This document shows, in pieces, positions 16,543 to 24,530 of a stretch of 32,553 nt of DNA (its first letter is position 1; the number at the start of each line of letters is the position of its first letter). The DNA lies in assembly GCF_001189845.1 (NCBI RefSeq), contig NZ_LFLZ01000090.1:1-32553 (forward strand), written 5' to 3'. Both the position numbers and the translations under genes were made by a program. Under the pieces are notes generated by a model. That model was not told the origin of the DNA, searched no databases, and saw nothing but the letters and a program-made list of their open reading frames with translations. Source of the stretch: Bradyrhizobium tropiciagri. GTDB lineage: Bacteria > Pseudomonadota > Alphaproteobacteria > Rhizobiales > Xanthobacteraceae.

Positions 16543-17979
16543 ATGGTAACCTCAAGCGCCCGTTCCGTTTTCATGGGCCCGCGACTGCGGCGGCTGCGGC
16601 GCGACCTCGGGCTGACCCAGGCGGACATGGCGGCCGATCTCGAAATCTCGGCCCCCTATGTCGCGCTACTGGAACGCAACCAGCGGCCGGTGACGGCGGA
16701 TATGCTGCTTCGGCTGGCCCGCACCTACAAGATCGATCTGGCCGATCTCGCCGGCGACGGCGGCGCCGATCACACCGCGCGCATGCAGTCCGTCCTCAAG
16801 GAACCGATGTTTGCCGACATCGACATCCCCACGCTCGAAGTCAGCGACCTCGCGGTCAGCTATCCCGGCATGACCGAGGCGTTCCTGCGCCTCTACACCG
16901 CCTATCGCGAAGAGCAGCTGGCACTTGCAGAGCGGCGCGCGCCGGACCTGGCGGGTGCCGCCTTGCTGCCGGGCGAGAACTTCGACGCCAACGATCCCGT
17001 CGCGGAAGTCAGGCGATTCCTCGCCGCGCGCCGCAACAATTTCGCCAACCTCGACGATGCCGCCGAGCGTCTCGTCCATGAGCCGGCCGGACCGGCCGGA
17101 TTTATCGAGCGGCTTCGCGAACGTCACAAGCTCCAGGTCCGCTATCTGCCGCCCAACGTCATGCTCGGCTCGGTCAGGCGACTGGATATGCATCGCAGAC
17201 AACTGCTGCTCGAGGACTCGCTCGATACCGCAGGCCTCAATTTCCAGCTGGCCAAGCAACTCGCCTATCTGGAGCTGGAAGGCGAGATCAGCGCAGCGGT
17301 GGAAGACGGCAAGTTCACCAGCAAGAGCGCCGAGCTGCTGGCCCGCCGCGCACTTGCAGCCTATGCCGCGGCCGCGCTCATCATGCCTTATTCCGTGTTC
17401 GCGAAGGCGGTCGAGGCGCGTCGTTACGATCTCGAGGCGCTGGCCCGTCAATTCGGCACCAGCTTCGAGCAGACGGCGCACCGCGTCACGACCCTGCAGC
17501 GGCCGGGTCTCGAGAAGGTGCCGTTCTTCCTGATCCGCGTCGATCCGGCCGGCAACATTTCCAAGCTGCTCGACGGTGCCGGCTTCCCGTTCGCAAAGCA
17601 CGGCGGCGCCTGCCCGCTGTGGTCGGTCCACGACATCTTCAAGACGCCGCGCCAGATCGTGACACAATGGCTGGAATTGCCCGATGGACAGCGGTTCTTC
17701 TCGATCGCCCGCACCGTGACCGCCGGGGGCGGCGCGTTCGGCGCCATCCGCGTCGAGCGTGCGATCGCGATCGGCTGTGCCGCCGAGCATGCCGGGCAGC
17801 TAATCTACACGCGCGACGGACAGGGGCCGAACGCCGATGAGCCGACCCCGATCGGAGTCGCCTGCCGGGTCTGTCATCGCCCGCGATGCGCGGCGCGATC
17901 GGCACCTCCGATCGGACGCGAGATTCTTCCCGACGATTTCAGAACCTCGAGCGTGCCGTTCGGCTTCTCGGCTGACTGA
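16543..17979 (+). CDS. XRE-family short-chain fatty acyl-CoA regulator (ScfR/RamB-like)
   Basis: The protein has about 478 residues in three parts: an N-terminal helix-turn-helix (RLRRDLGLTQADMAADLEIS, then APYVALLERNQRPV); a central IrrE/ImmA-like domain in which the zinc-protease HExxH is replaced by QLAKQ; and a C-terminal domain with FEQTAHRVTTLQRPG and the cysteine cluster CRVCHRPRC. This is the ScfR layout (RamB, MccR, PccR), whose members sense acyl-CoAs and control acetate or propionate metabolism. Position divergent to isocitrate lyase points to a RamB-like role on the glyoxylate cycle. The start is uncertain: TTG at 16531, ATG at 16543 (chosen) and ATG at 16573 are all in frame. Confidence 0.88.
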   Translation: MVTSSARSVFMGPRLRRLRRDLGLTQADMAADLEISAPYVALLERNQRPVTADMLLRLARTYKIDLADLAGDGGADHTARMQSVLKEPMFADIDIPTLEVSDLAVSYPGMTEAFLRLYTAYREEQLALAERRAPDLAGAALLPGENFDANDPVAEVRRFLAARRNNFANLDDAAERLVHEPAGPAGFIERLRERHKLQVRYLPPNVMLGSVRRLDMHRRQLLLEDSLDTAGLNFQLAKQLAYLELEGEISAAVEDGKFTSKSAELLARRALAAYAAAALIMPYSVFAKAVEARRYDLEALARQFGTSFEQTAHRVTTLQRPGLEKVPFFLIRVDPAGNISKLLDGAGFPFAKHGGACPLWSVHDIFKTPRQIVTQWLELPDGQRFFSIARTVTAGGGAFGAIRVERAIAIGCAAEHAGQLIYTRDGQGPNADEPTPIGVACRVCHRPRCAARSAPPIGREILPDDFRTSSVPFGFSAD

Positions 17980-17988
17980 CGCGGTCGA

Positions 17989-19242
17989 TCACCCCTGCGG
18001 CCGGTTCTGGTCGTACAGCACCCGCGCGCGGATGGTGCCGTCGATGGCTCTCAGATCGGCCAGCAGCGCCTCGCCCTCGCCGCCGACCACGTCGGTCTCG
18101 AGCACGACATAGCCGACCTCCGGATCGGTCTGCAGATACTGCGCCAGAATGTTGATGCCGTGCCGGGAAAGTGCGTCGTTGACCTGCCGCATGACGCCGG
18201 GAACGTTGCGGTGAACATGGATGAACCGGGTGCCGGTCGGTCGCGCCGGCAATTGCACCTGCGGGAAATTGACCGCGCCGAAGGTCGACCCGACGTCGGA
18301 ATAATCGATCAGCTTGCGGGCGACCTCACCGCCGATGCGATCCTGCGCTTCTTCGGTCGAGCCGCCGACATGCGGCGTCAGGATCACGTTGGAGAGCCCC
18401 TGCAGCGGCGAGACGAAGCGCGCCTCGTTCGAGACCGGTTCGACCGGAAACACGTCGACCGCGGCACCCGCCAGGCGGTTCTCACGCAAGGCGCTCGCCA
18501 GCGCGTCGAGATCGACCACCGTGCCGCGCGAGTTGTTGATCAGATACGCTTCGGGCTTCATCAACCGAAGCTGGGCCGCGCCAATCATGTTGGCGGTGGC
18601 CGGCGTCTCCGGCACGTGCAGCGATACGACGTCGCTGGCCGCGAGCAGCTCGCCGAGCGAGTCGACCGGCTCGGTATTGCCGTGACGCAGCTTGTCGGTG
18701 TGATCGAAATAGATCACGCGCATGCCCATCGCTTCCGCGAGGTTCGACAGCTGCGAGCCGATATTGCCGTAGCCGACGATGCCGAGCGTCTTGCCGCGCA
18801 CCTCGCGGCTGCCTTCGGCGGACTTGTCCCAGCCGCCGCCATGTGCGGAGACCGACCGCGGAAAGATCCGGCGGAACAGCATGACGATCTCGGCGATGGT
18901 CAGCTCCGCCACGCTGCGGGTGTTGGAATATGGTGCATTGAAGACCGGGATTCCGAGCTTCCGCGCGGCATCGAGATCGACCTGATTGGTGCCGACCGAA
19001 AAGCAGCCGACGACGAGCAACCGGTCGGCGGCCTCGAGGATTTCCGCGGTCAATTGGGTCCGCGACCGAATTCCCAGCATATGGATGCCCGACAGCGCCT
19101 GCCTGAGGTCTTTCGGCCCCAGCGCCTTGGGCAGGCGTTGCAGCTCGGTATAGCCGTTCGCCTCGAACATCCGGACCGCGGAATCGTTCACGCCCTCCAG
19201 CAGCAGCACGCGTATTTTTGTCTTGGGAAGCGACAACATCAT
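17989..19242 (-). CDS. serA: D-3-phosphoglycerate dehydrogenase
   Basis: The enzyme oxidises 3-phosphoglycerate with NAD to 3-phosphohydroxypyruvate, the first step of serine synthesis. From the ATG at 19242 the protein has 417 residues, close to the E. coli-type SerA (410). It has the NAD motif GYGNIG (157-162), the substrate/catalytic segments NNSRGTVVD and HVGGSTEEAQ, and a C-terminal ACT domain (FIHVHRNVPGVMRQVNDALSRHGINI) for serine feedback. The open frame reaches 19278, but the double ATG at 19242/19239 begins where homology begins. It converges on the ScfR-like gene with a 9-bp gap and appears to be a single-gene unit. Confidence 0.93.
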   Translation of the reverse strand: MMLSLPKTKIRVLLLEGVNDSAVRMFEANGYTELQRLPKALGPKDLRQALSGIHMLGIRSRTQLTAEILEAADRLLVVGCFSVGTNQVDLDAARKLGIPVFNAPYSNTRSVAELTIAEIVMLFRRIFPRSVSAHGGGWDKSAEGSREVRGKTLGIVGYGNIGSQLSNLAEAMGMRVIYFDHTDKLRHGNTEPVDSLGELLAASDVVSLHVPETPATANMIGAAQLRLMKPEAYLINNSRGTVVDLDALASALRENRLAGAAVDVFPVEPVSNEARFVSPLQGLSNVILTPHVGGSTEEAQDRIGGEVARKLIDYSDVGSTFGAVNFPQVQLPARPTGTRFIHVHRNVPGVMRQVNDALSRHGINILAQYLQTDPEVGYVVLETDVVGGEGEALLADLRAIDGTIRARVLYDQNRPQG

Positions 19243-19449
19243 CAAGATCCAGGCTCGTAGGTTCGGCAGGTCATGCACGAACGCAGTTTCGACGGATCCG
19301 GTGATAACATAGAAAGCAATCGCGTCAGAAGCCGCCGTCAGCGGCCTGCCCCGCGATTTCCGGCCAAGCCCCGCAGGGCGGGAACCGATTCAGCCAAATA
19401 TCTTGCTCGATTCGCGGGCAGAGCCTCCGTTCTGCCCCGGACGTTCGAA

Positions 19450-19477
19450 CGCCTGCTCCGGCTCACCGGAGCAGGCG
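19450..19477 (-). terminator. hairpin terminator after the BA14K gene
   Basis: CGCCTGCTCCGG and CCGGAGCAGGCG form a perfect 12-bp stem with a 4-base loop, 19 bp beyond the stop of the BA14K gene. Only two T residues follow on the minus strand. The rest of 19243-19449, between serA and this hairpin, has no gene I can support and should hold the serA promoter. Confidence 0.68.
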
Positions 19478-19495
19478 CGGCGGCACCCCAAACGT

Positions 19496-19858
19496 TTACT
19501 GGCAAGGATAGCGCCGGCCGTCCTTGGCCTGGAACGTATTCGACGCCGGGTCGTATGAGCGATAGCGCTGGGCGCACGACGTCGCGTGCTGCTGGGCGGC
19601 AGCCGCTTCCTGCTGAGCGGCCGCGTTGGCCGCACCGGCCGCAATGACGCCCCCGATGAGGCCGCCGACCAGACCGCCGACAGCAGCGCCGCCATCGCAG
19701 TTCCCGTAGCGGCACCAGACCTTCTCGGTCACGGCCGGCGCTGCGGCCGCAACACCTGCACCGTGCTGCAGCGGAGCCGAGATCGCGGAGACGGAAAACA
19801 TCATAACGCCGGTGGTGGCCGTCAAAACGACTTTCAGAAAGCGAGCCCTACGCATCAT
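19496..19858 (-). CDS. BA14K family secreted protein
   Basis: The 120-residue protein has a signal peptide (MMRRARFLKVVLTATTGVMM, then a cleavage region near AISA), a glycine-zipper segment (GGLVGGLIGGVIAAGAANAAA) and the C-terminal BA14K motif CAQRYRSYDPASNTFQAKDG followed by RRYPC, with its two cysteines. BA14K proteins of Brucella and relatives are small immunogenic envelope proteins with reported lectin-like activity. The ATG at 19858 has AGGAG 6 bp upstream, which decides the start against a longer open frame reaching 19993. The glycine zipper suggests membrane association. Confidence 0.85.
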   Translation of the reverse strand: MMRRARFLKVVLTATTGVMMFSVSAISAPLQHGAGVAAAAPAVTEKVWCRYGNCDGGAAVGGLVGGLIGGVIAAGAANAAAQQEAAAAQQHATSCAQRYRSYDPASNTFQAKDGRRYPCQ

Positions 19859-20006
19859 ATCTCCTGCTTCATTGCTGTGGGCGCAGGCCGGCACCTGCGT
19901 CCCGATTCCCTCAACATGGATGGGCGCGTCCGGTGACCGGACGACACCCGGACACGCGCGGCCGGTTACAATTCGCGCGTCAGCCTGCTTCACAAATGGG
20001 CGGAGT

Positions 20007-20417
20007 TCATTGGCCGGCTGCGTTCACGACGCGGCAGAGGTTATCGCCGACACCTGGAGCCAACTGTCCCGGCGGCAGGATGAAGGTCGCATCGACGCGG
20101 CTGCCTTTGCCGTCCTTGCGGACGACGACCTGCAACGTCTGTGGCCGGCCAGATCCGGTGGTCTCCTGCTGAACGGTCAGCGTGCCGAGTTTCTTGTCGA
20201 CGTTCACACCGACAAAACCCTCGGCCAGGACGGCGCGGGACACCTTGTCGAGAGCGGCAGCGGGATTGACCGACGGGAAGATCATCCAGGTCTTGTGCGT
20301 CATACCGGTGACCATGGGAACGCCGGTGCTCTGAACGTGATCTGCGCAGCCATCGGCCAGCGCAGGTATGGACGAAAGAACCGTGAGCGCGAATACGCAA
20401 ATTATCCTTGTAAGCAT
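20007..20417 (-). CDS. hypothetical secreted protein
   Basis: The 136-residue protein has a clear signal peptide (MLTRIICVFALTVLSSIPALADG). The mature part, about 115 residues, has alternating strands and helices (LDKVSRAVLAEGFVGVNVDKKLGTLTVQQE) and two cysteines (one at the mature N-terminus, one near the C-terminus) that could form a disulfide. I do not recognise the family. The gene is oriented like the BA14K gene and about 150 bp upstream of it, and it diverges from the AraC-type regulator across a 422-bp gap. Confidence 0.72.
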   Translation of the reverse strand: MLTRIICVFALTVLSSIPALADGCADHVQSTGVPMVTGMTHKTWMIFPSVNPAAALDKVSRAVLAEGFVGVNVDKKLGTLTVQQETTGSGRPQTLQVVVRKDGKGSRVDATFILPPGQLAPGVGDNLCRVVNAAGQ

Positions 20418-20658
20418 GCTTTCATAACCCGTTTGAGTAGGCCCGGAGCATTTAGGCCAAATGGGCTATGAGTCCATGGACGCCATCGCATTCTGGATGG
20501 ATGCATTCGGATTATGGCTAGCATGACCGGTTGCGTGCGCAGCCACGCTCGCTGGTATTCTGAAACGCCGGCACCGCGATAGGCGTGACCGCAGCGGGCA
20601 TGCTCCGAGGCGAGCGAATTGGATCAAATCTTACCTTTCGCTGCTCGATTTCGTGATC

Positions 20659-20686
20659 TGGATATCCTGTTCGGAAATTGGATATC
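20659..20686. promoter_or_regulatory. 20-bp-phased direct repeat upstream of the AraC-type gene
   Basis: The 8-mer TGGATATC occurs at 20659-20666 and 20679-20686, exactly 20 bp apart, inside a larger imperfect inverted repeat (TTTCG/GCTCGAT on the left, ATCGAGC/CGAAA on the right, about 20638-20699). AraC-family proteins bind paired direct repeats about two helical turns apart, so this is a candidate site for the adjacent regulator. Nothing else in 20418-20839 looks coding. Confidence 0.4.
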
Positions 20687-20839
20687 GAGCGAGACGAAAA
20701 AGGGAACGCGACCTGATTTCCCCAAGGCTGTGTTAGGGTGACCGTGCGGTTTGTGCGTGTGGCAGACGTCTCAGAGGGATGGCTACCCCCCGGTCTGATG
20801 GATCGGGTCACTTAGCGCACAGCAATTGGTTAGGATTTG

Positions 20840-21838
20840 ATGGTCGACGACGTACTCGCTGCACCTCCCACACGATCGGGCTCTTCGTTTGAAGAACTCC
20901 TTGAAATGCTCAGACCGCACGGGATCAGCGCCCACTCCCCGCTGCAGCCCAACCAATCGTTTCGTTGGCATGCGGATATTGCAATTGGCGCGGAGATTGA
21001 CGTCGTACGGGCGGACCTTTCAGCAGGCTGGGATTGGCGTTACTCATACGAGGACTCTGCTGGAGAGCTCGCAATAGGCCTGCTGAATGCCGGCAAGGCC
21101 GAGACGCGCATTGCGGGAAAGAACGTCGAGCGAACCCCGTCCGAGATCGCCATCGTCCCCCTCCCGACGATGCAGGCGCAGCGCGTCGAAGCGGTCGATG
21201 GACGGTACTCAAGCGTAACGCTTACCTTGCATACGGGCATCGTTTCGAAGGTGCTGTCCGCGACATTCGGGAGCGCAGCGCTCGAAGATCTCAATTTGAC
21301 GCCCATCGTCGGCTTGTCGACCGGGGCCGGGCAGACGCTGCTTCAGCTCGTTCGTACCAGCGCGACCGGCCTGTATGACGGGACCCTGGCGCGCTCTCCA
21401 AAAGCCAGCGCGCTGCTGTCCGAGGCCACGGTACAGCTCATCCTTGAGAACGTCCCGCATCGGCTGAGCGACCGGTTGAACCGCCACCCTCTGGATGCGC
21501 CGCCGCGTTACATCAGGCGGGCTGTCGATTATATGCGGGCCAATCCTCATCTGCCGCTGACGATATCGGACATTGCCGAGACGGTCGGCGTCAGCAGCCG
21601 GCTGCTGCAGTTAGGCTTCCGCAAAATTCACGCCACGACGCCGGTCGCCTATTTGCGACAAGTTCGGCTCGAGGCCATCCACGATGAACTATCGCGACCC
21701 GAGAACCTGCTTCCGGTCAGTGAAGTTGCGCTGAAGTGGGGCTTTACGCATATGGGCCGGTTTGCCGCGGTGTACCGCTCGGCATTTGGCCTTTATCCAT
21801 CCGACACGGTGCGGCGAGCCCGCGGATTCTGCGGCTAA
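20840..21838 (+). CDS. AraC family transcriptional regulator
   Basis: The 332-residue regulator has an N-terminal sensing domain of the AraC-binding-2 type (about 30-200) and a C-terminal double helix-turn-helix from about residue 230: RRAVDYMRANPHLPLTISDI, AETVGVSSRLLQLGFRK, then the second helix pair up to GFTHMGRFAAVYRSAFGLYP. The ATG at 20840 has TAGGA upstream; a TTG one codon earlier is less likely. Related regulators activate catabolic genes such as aromatic dioxygenases. The gene converges on the sugar-transporter ATPase and diverges from a small secreted-protein gene, so its target is not evident; a phased direct repeat lies upstream. Confidence 0.88.
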   Translation: MVDDVLAAPPTRSGSSFEELLEMLRPHGISAHSPLQPNQSFRWHADIAIGAEIDVVRADLSAGWDWRYSYEDSAGELAIGLLNAGKAETRIAGKNVERTPSEIAIVPLPTMQAQRVEAVDGRYSSVTLTLHTGIVSKVLSATFGSAALEDLNLTPIVGLSTGAGQTLLQLVRTSATGLYDGTLARSPKASALLSEATVQLILENVPHRLSDRLNRHPLDAPPRYIRRAVDYMRANPHLPLTISDIAETVGVSSRLLQLGFRKIHATTPVAYLRQVRLEAIHDELSRPENLLPVSEVALKWGFTHMGRFAAVYRSAFGLYPSDTVRRARGFCG

Positions 21839-21866
21839 GCGGGCGATTGTCGAGCGCCGGGGCAGA

Positions 21867-22958
21867 TCAGCAAATCGCCATCCCTGACGCCTTGTCGAAC
21901 AGATGCGTTCGCTCGAGGTCGAGCGCAACGTCGATGAATTGATCCGGCTCGGCGGCGACGCCGACCGGCATTTGCGCCGTGAACGCGAATGCGCCGACGG
22001 TTCCGATCACCAGCGTGTGCGGCCCGAGCGGCTCCACGTCCTTCACAAATATGCGGATGGAGGAGCCCGCGGGCGCGCCTTCGCGCAACACATGATCGGG
22101 CCGCACGCCGAGCACCACGGGCTTGCCGACGCTGCCCGCATAGGCCGCCTCACGCGACTTCGGCACGCGCAACGCCGTGCCCGACGGCTCGGTGAAGGTG
22201 AGCGCGCCGTCGCGGGCTGTGATCTCGCCATGGATGAAGTTCATGCTGGGCGCGCCCATGAAGCCCGCGACGAAGAGATTGCTGGGCTTCTCGTAGATCG
22301 TGATCGGATCGGCCGCCTGCTCGATCCGGCCCTTGTTCATCACCACGACGCGGTCGGCCATCGTCATGGCTTCGACCTGATCATGCGTGACATAGACGAT
22401 CGTCTTGGCGAGACGGCGGTGCAGCGCCTTGATCTCGGTCCGCATCTCGATGCGCAGCTTGGCGTCGAGATTGGACAATGGCTCGTCGAACAGGAAAACG
22501 TCCGGGCTGCGCACGATGGCGCGGCCGATCGCGACGCGCTGGCGCTGTCCGCCGGAAAGCTGCTTGGGCCGGCGCTGCAAATACTGCTCGAGGTCAAGCA
22601 CGCGCGCCACGTCGTTCACGGCCTTGTCGATGCTGGCGCGCTGCTCGCCGCGCACCTTCATGCCGTAGCCGATGTTCTCGGCGACCGTCATGTGCGGATA
22701 GAGCGCGTAGTTCTGGAACACCATCGCACAGTTGCGCAGGCCCGGGCGCAACTGCGTCACGTCGCGGTTGCCGATGCGGACGGTTCCGCTGGTGACGGCC
22801 TCCAGCCCCGCGATCATGCGCAACGTCGTGGTCTTGCCGCAGCCGGACGGGCCGACCAGCACGACAAACTCCTCGTCGGCCACTTTGAGGTCGAGCCCTT
22901 CGATGATCTTGTAGGGCCCGTATGCCTTGCTGACGTTCTCGATCTCGACGTGCGCCAT
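21867..22958 (-). CDS. ABC transporter ATP-binding protein (UgpC/MalK-type, CUT1)
   Basis: The 363-residue ATPase powers the sugar importer encoded upstream. Walker A GPSGCGKTT is at 36-44, the Q-loop in VFQNYALYPHM, the signature LSGGQ at 134-138, Walker B DVFLFDEP with the D-loop SNLD from 153, and the H-loop in YVTHDQ. The C-terminal 130 residues form the MalK-type TOBE domain (VLGVRPDHV). AAGGA precedes the ATG. It is the last gene of the operon, separated from the binding-protein gene by a hairpin. Confidence 0.93.
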   Translation of the reverse strand: MAHVEIENVSKAYGPYKIIEGLDLKVADEEFVVLVGPSGCGKTTTLRMIAGLEAVTSGTVRIGNRDVTQLRPGLRNCAMVFQNYALYPHMTVAENIGYGMKVRGEQRASIDKAVNDVARVLDLEQYLQRRPKQLSGGQRQRVAIGRAIVRSPDVFLFDEPLSNLDAKLRIEMRTEIKALHRRLAKTIVYVTHDQVEAMTMADRVVVMNKGRIEQAADPITIYEKPSNLFVAGFMGAPSMNFIHGEITARDGALTFTEPSGTALRVPKSREAAYAGSVGKPVVLGVRPDHVLREGAPAGSSIRIFVKDVEPLGPHTLVIGTVGAFAFTAQMPVGVAAEPDQFIDVALDLERTHLFDKASGMAIC

Positions 22959-22996
22959 GGAATCCTTTTCCGTCCCTTCGTCGACGGCTGGTCAAA

Positions 22997-23028
22997 ATCC
23001 CGGATGACGCGCGCGCATCATCCGGGAT
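22997..23028 (-). other. intercistronic hairpin between binding-protein and ATPase genes
   Basis: ATCCCGGATGA and TCATCCGGGAT form an 11-bp perfect stem around a GC-alternating loop, just after the binding-protein stop and before the ATPase ribosome site. In other ABC operons such hairpins protect the upstream mRNA or attenuate downstream expression, raising the binding protein over the ATPase. That role is inferred here. Confidence 0.55.
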
Positions 23029-23042
23029 GTCTCGGTTGAAGG

Positions 23043-24503
23043 CTAGTTCTTCGGCGGCAGGCCCATCGCCGCGCGATAGGCCGCGAGCTGCTTGGCCCGA
23101 CCGAACTCGTCGGTCAGACGATTCCACTCCTTCGCCATCGCGTCGAGCGCCGCCTGCGGCGTGGTCTGGCCGGCCAGCGCCTTGCCGAGCTCGATCTCCA
23201 CGACCTCGGTATAGGAGAAATAGCCGGGCAGACGCATGTCGAGCGCGACGTTCTTGGCGTTGATGGAGTCCGATTGCGCGCCGAGATATTCCTTGGCCTC
23301 TTCCGGCGAGAAGATCTTGCTCCAGAGTTGCAGATTGGCGGTGTGCGATTTGCGATAGGGATTGACGCCGCTGCCGCCGGTGATCGCCGCCTGCCCCGAC
23401 ACCTCGGGGCTCGTCAACGTCTTGACGAAGTCCCACGCCGCCTTCTGGTTCTTGCCGGCCTTCGGCACCGCGATCTGCCAACCGCCGAACGCCATGAACG
23501 GGCCCGGCAGCACGCTCGGGAACTTGTCCCACTTCTTGGTCTTCGCGTTCCAGATCTCGTCTGAACCTGGCAGCATCGCCGAGCCGACCTTGCCCGAGAT
23601 CTTCGACTGCTTCGGGTCGGCGGCGATGACGCCGGTGTCGCCCCAGCCGATCGATTCCGCGACCTGGCCGCCGGCGACCGCCGCGTTGACCTCGCCGAAC
23701 GAGAAGTTCAGCGCGTTGGGCGGCCCGAGCTTCGATGCGCGGATGTATTCCTCGAGCCCCTTCACCCAGCCCGGGTTGTTGATCTGCGCGTCCATGGTCT
23801 CGGGGTCGAAGAACATCGCACCCGGATAGTTCGGATTGTTGGCGTAAGCCGCCGCGTGGCTGAAGAAGAACCAGAACTGCTGGCCGCCGCGACGGAAGGC
23901 TTCCGCGGTTCCCCACAGGCCCTTGTCCGGCCGCTGGAAGAACTCCGCAATGTCGAGATACTGCTTCCAGGTCTTCGGCGGCGCGAGGTCGTAGCCGTAC
24001 TTGGCCTTGAACGCGTCCTTCTCCTTGGGATCGCTGAACAGGTCGGTGCGATACGTATAAGTATGGACGTCGCCGTCCATCGATTGCGAGTAGATCTTGC
24101 CTTCCCACACCATCAGGCGTTCGCGATAGGCCGGCTCGATATCGTCCCAGTCCTTGCCGGACTGCATCTCCTTCGGCATCTCGCTGAGATAGGGCACGAA
24201 GTCCGGCAGCCAGGCCGGCGCGAAGCTGACGAGGTCGAACGTCGCGTCCGACGCCGTCAGCGATGTCGCGATCTTCGGATAGAGCTCGGACCAGGGAAAC
24301 TCGACGACATTGACCTTGCCGCAGGTCTTCTTGGCCCATTCGTCGGCGCCGAGCTTGAGCGCGGACGCGATATACGGTCCGGTCTGCGACGCCACCGTCA
24401 GGGTGACGCCGGTGTAATCCGGACTACAGGCAGCGTTCGCCTGGCCCGCGGCGCAGGCCATCGCGAGCGAGGTGGTCAGCATCAGGAACGTCCGTCGCAA
24501 CAT
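23043..24503 (-). CDS. sugar ABC transporter substrate-binding protein (family 1, CUT1)
   Basis: The 486-residue periplasmic protein has a signal peptide (MLRRTFLMLTTSLAMACAAG, then ANA and AC). Mature features are typical of extracellular solute-binding family 1: LTVASQTGPYIASAL at the start, DLVSFAPAWLPDFVPYL, the hinge region with YTYRTDLFSDP and the aromatic patch WFFFSHAAAY, and GGWQIAVPKAGKNQKAAWDF near the C-terminal lobe. It is longer than MalE-type proteins (about 400). GGGAGGA lies upstream of the ATG. The operon encodes ribokinase, mutarotase and deoxyribose-phosphate aldolase, suggesting a pentose, deoxypentose or nucleoside ligand. Confidence 0.92.
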   Translation of the reverse strand: MLRRTFLMLTTSLAMACAAGQANAACSPDYTGVTLTVASQTGPYIASALKLGADEWAKKTCGKVNVVEFPWSELYPKIATSLTASDATFDLVSFAPAWLPDFVPYLSEMPKEMQSGKDWDDIEPAYRERLMVWEGKIYSQSMDGDVHTYTYRTDLFSDPKEKDAFKAKYGYDLAPPKTWKQYLDIAEFFQRPDKGLWGTAEAFRRGGQQFWFFFSHAAAYANNPNYPGAMFFDPETMDAQINNPGWVKGLEEYIRASKLGPPNALNFSFGEVNAAVAGGQVAESIGWGDTGVIAADPKQSKISGKVGSAMLPGSDEIWNAKTKKWDKFPSVLPGPFMAFGGWQIAVPKAGKNQKAAWDFVKTLTSPEVSGQAAITGGSGVNPYRKSHTANLQLWSKIFSPEEAKEYLGAQSDSINAKNVALDMRLPGYFSYTEVVEIELGKALAGQTTPQAALDAMAKEWNRLTDEFGRAKQLAAYRAAMGLPPKN

Positions 24504-24530
24504 CGTTTAGTCCTCCCTACAAGGTTTTTG

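Noticed and set aside
20518..20811. Minus-strand open frame of 97 codons in the gap before the AraC-type gene
   Set aside because: It has no ribosome site, a random-looking composition and no conserved pattern, and it overlaps the probable promoter region.
22594..24339. Open frame of 581 codons on the minus strand overlapping the binding-protein and ATPase genes
   Set aside because: It is the shifted frame of two well-supported genes and its sequence is low-complexity Arg/Gly-rich.
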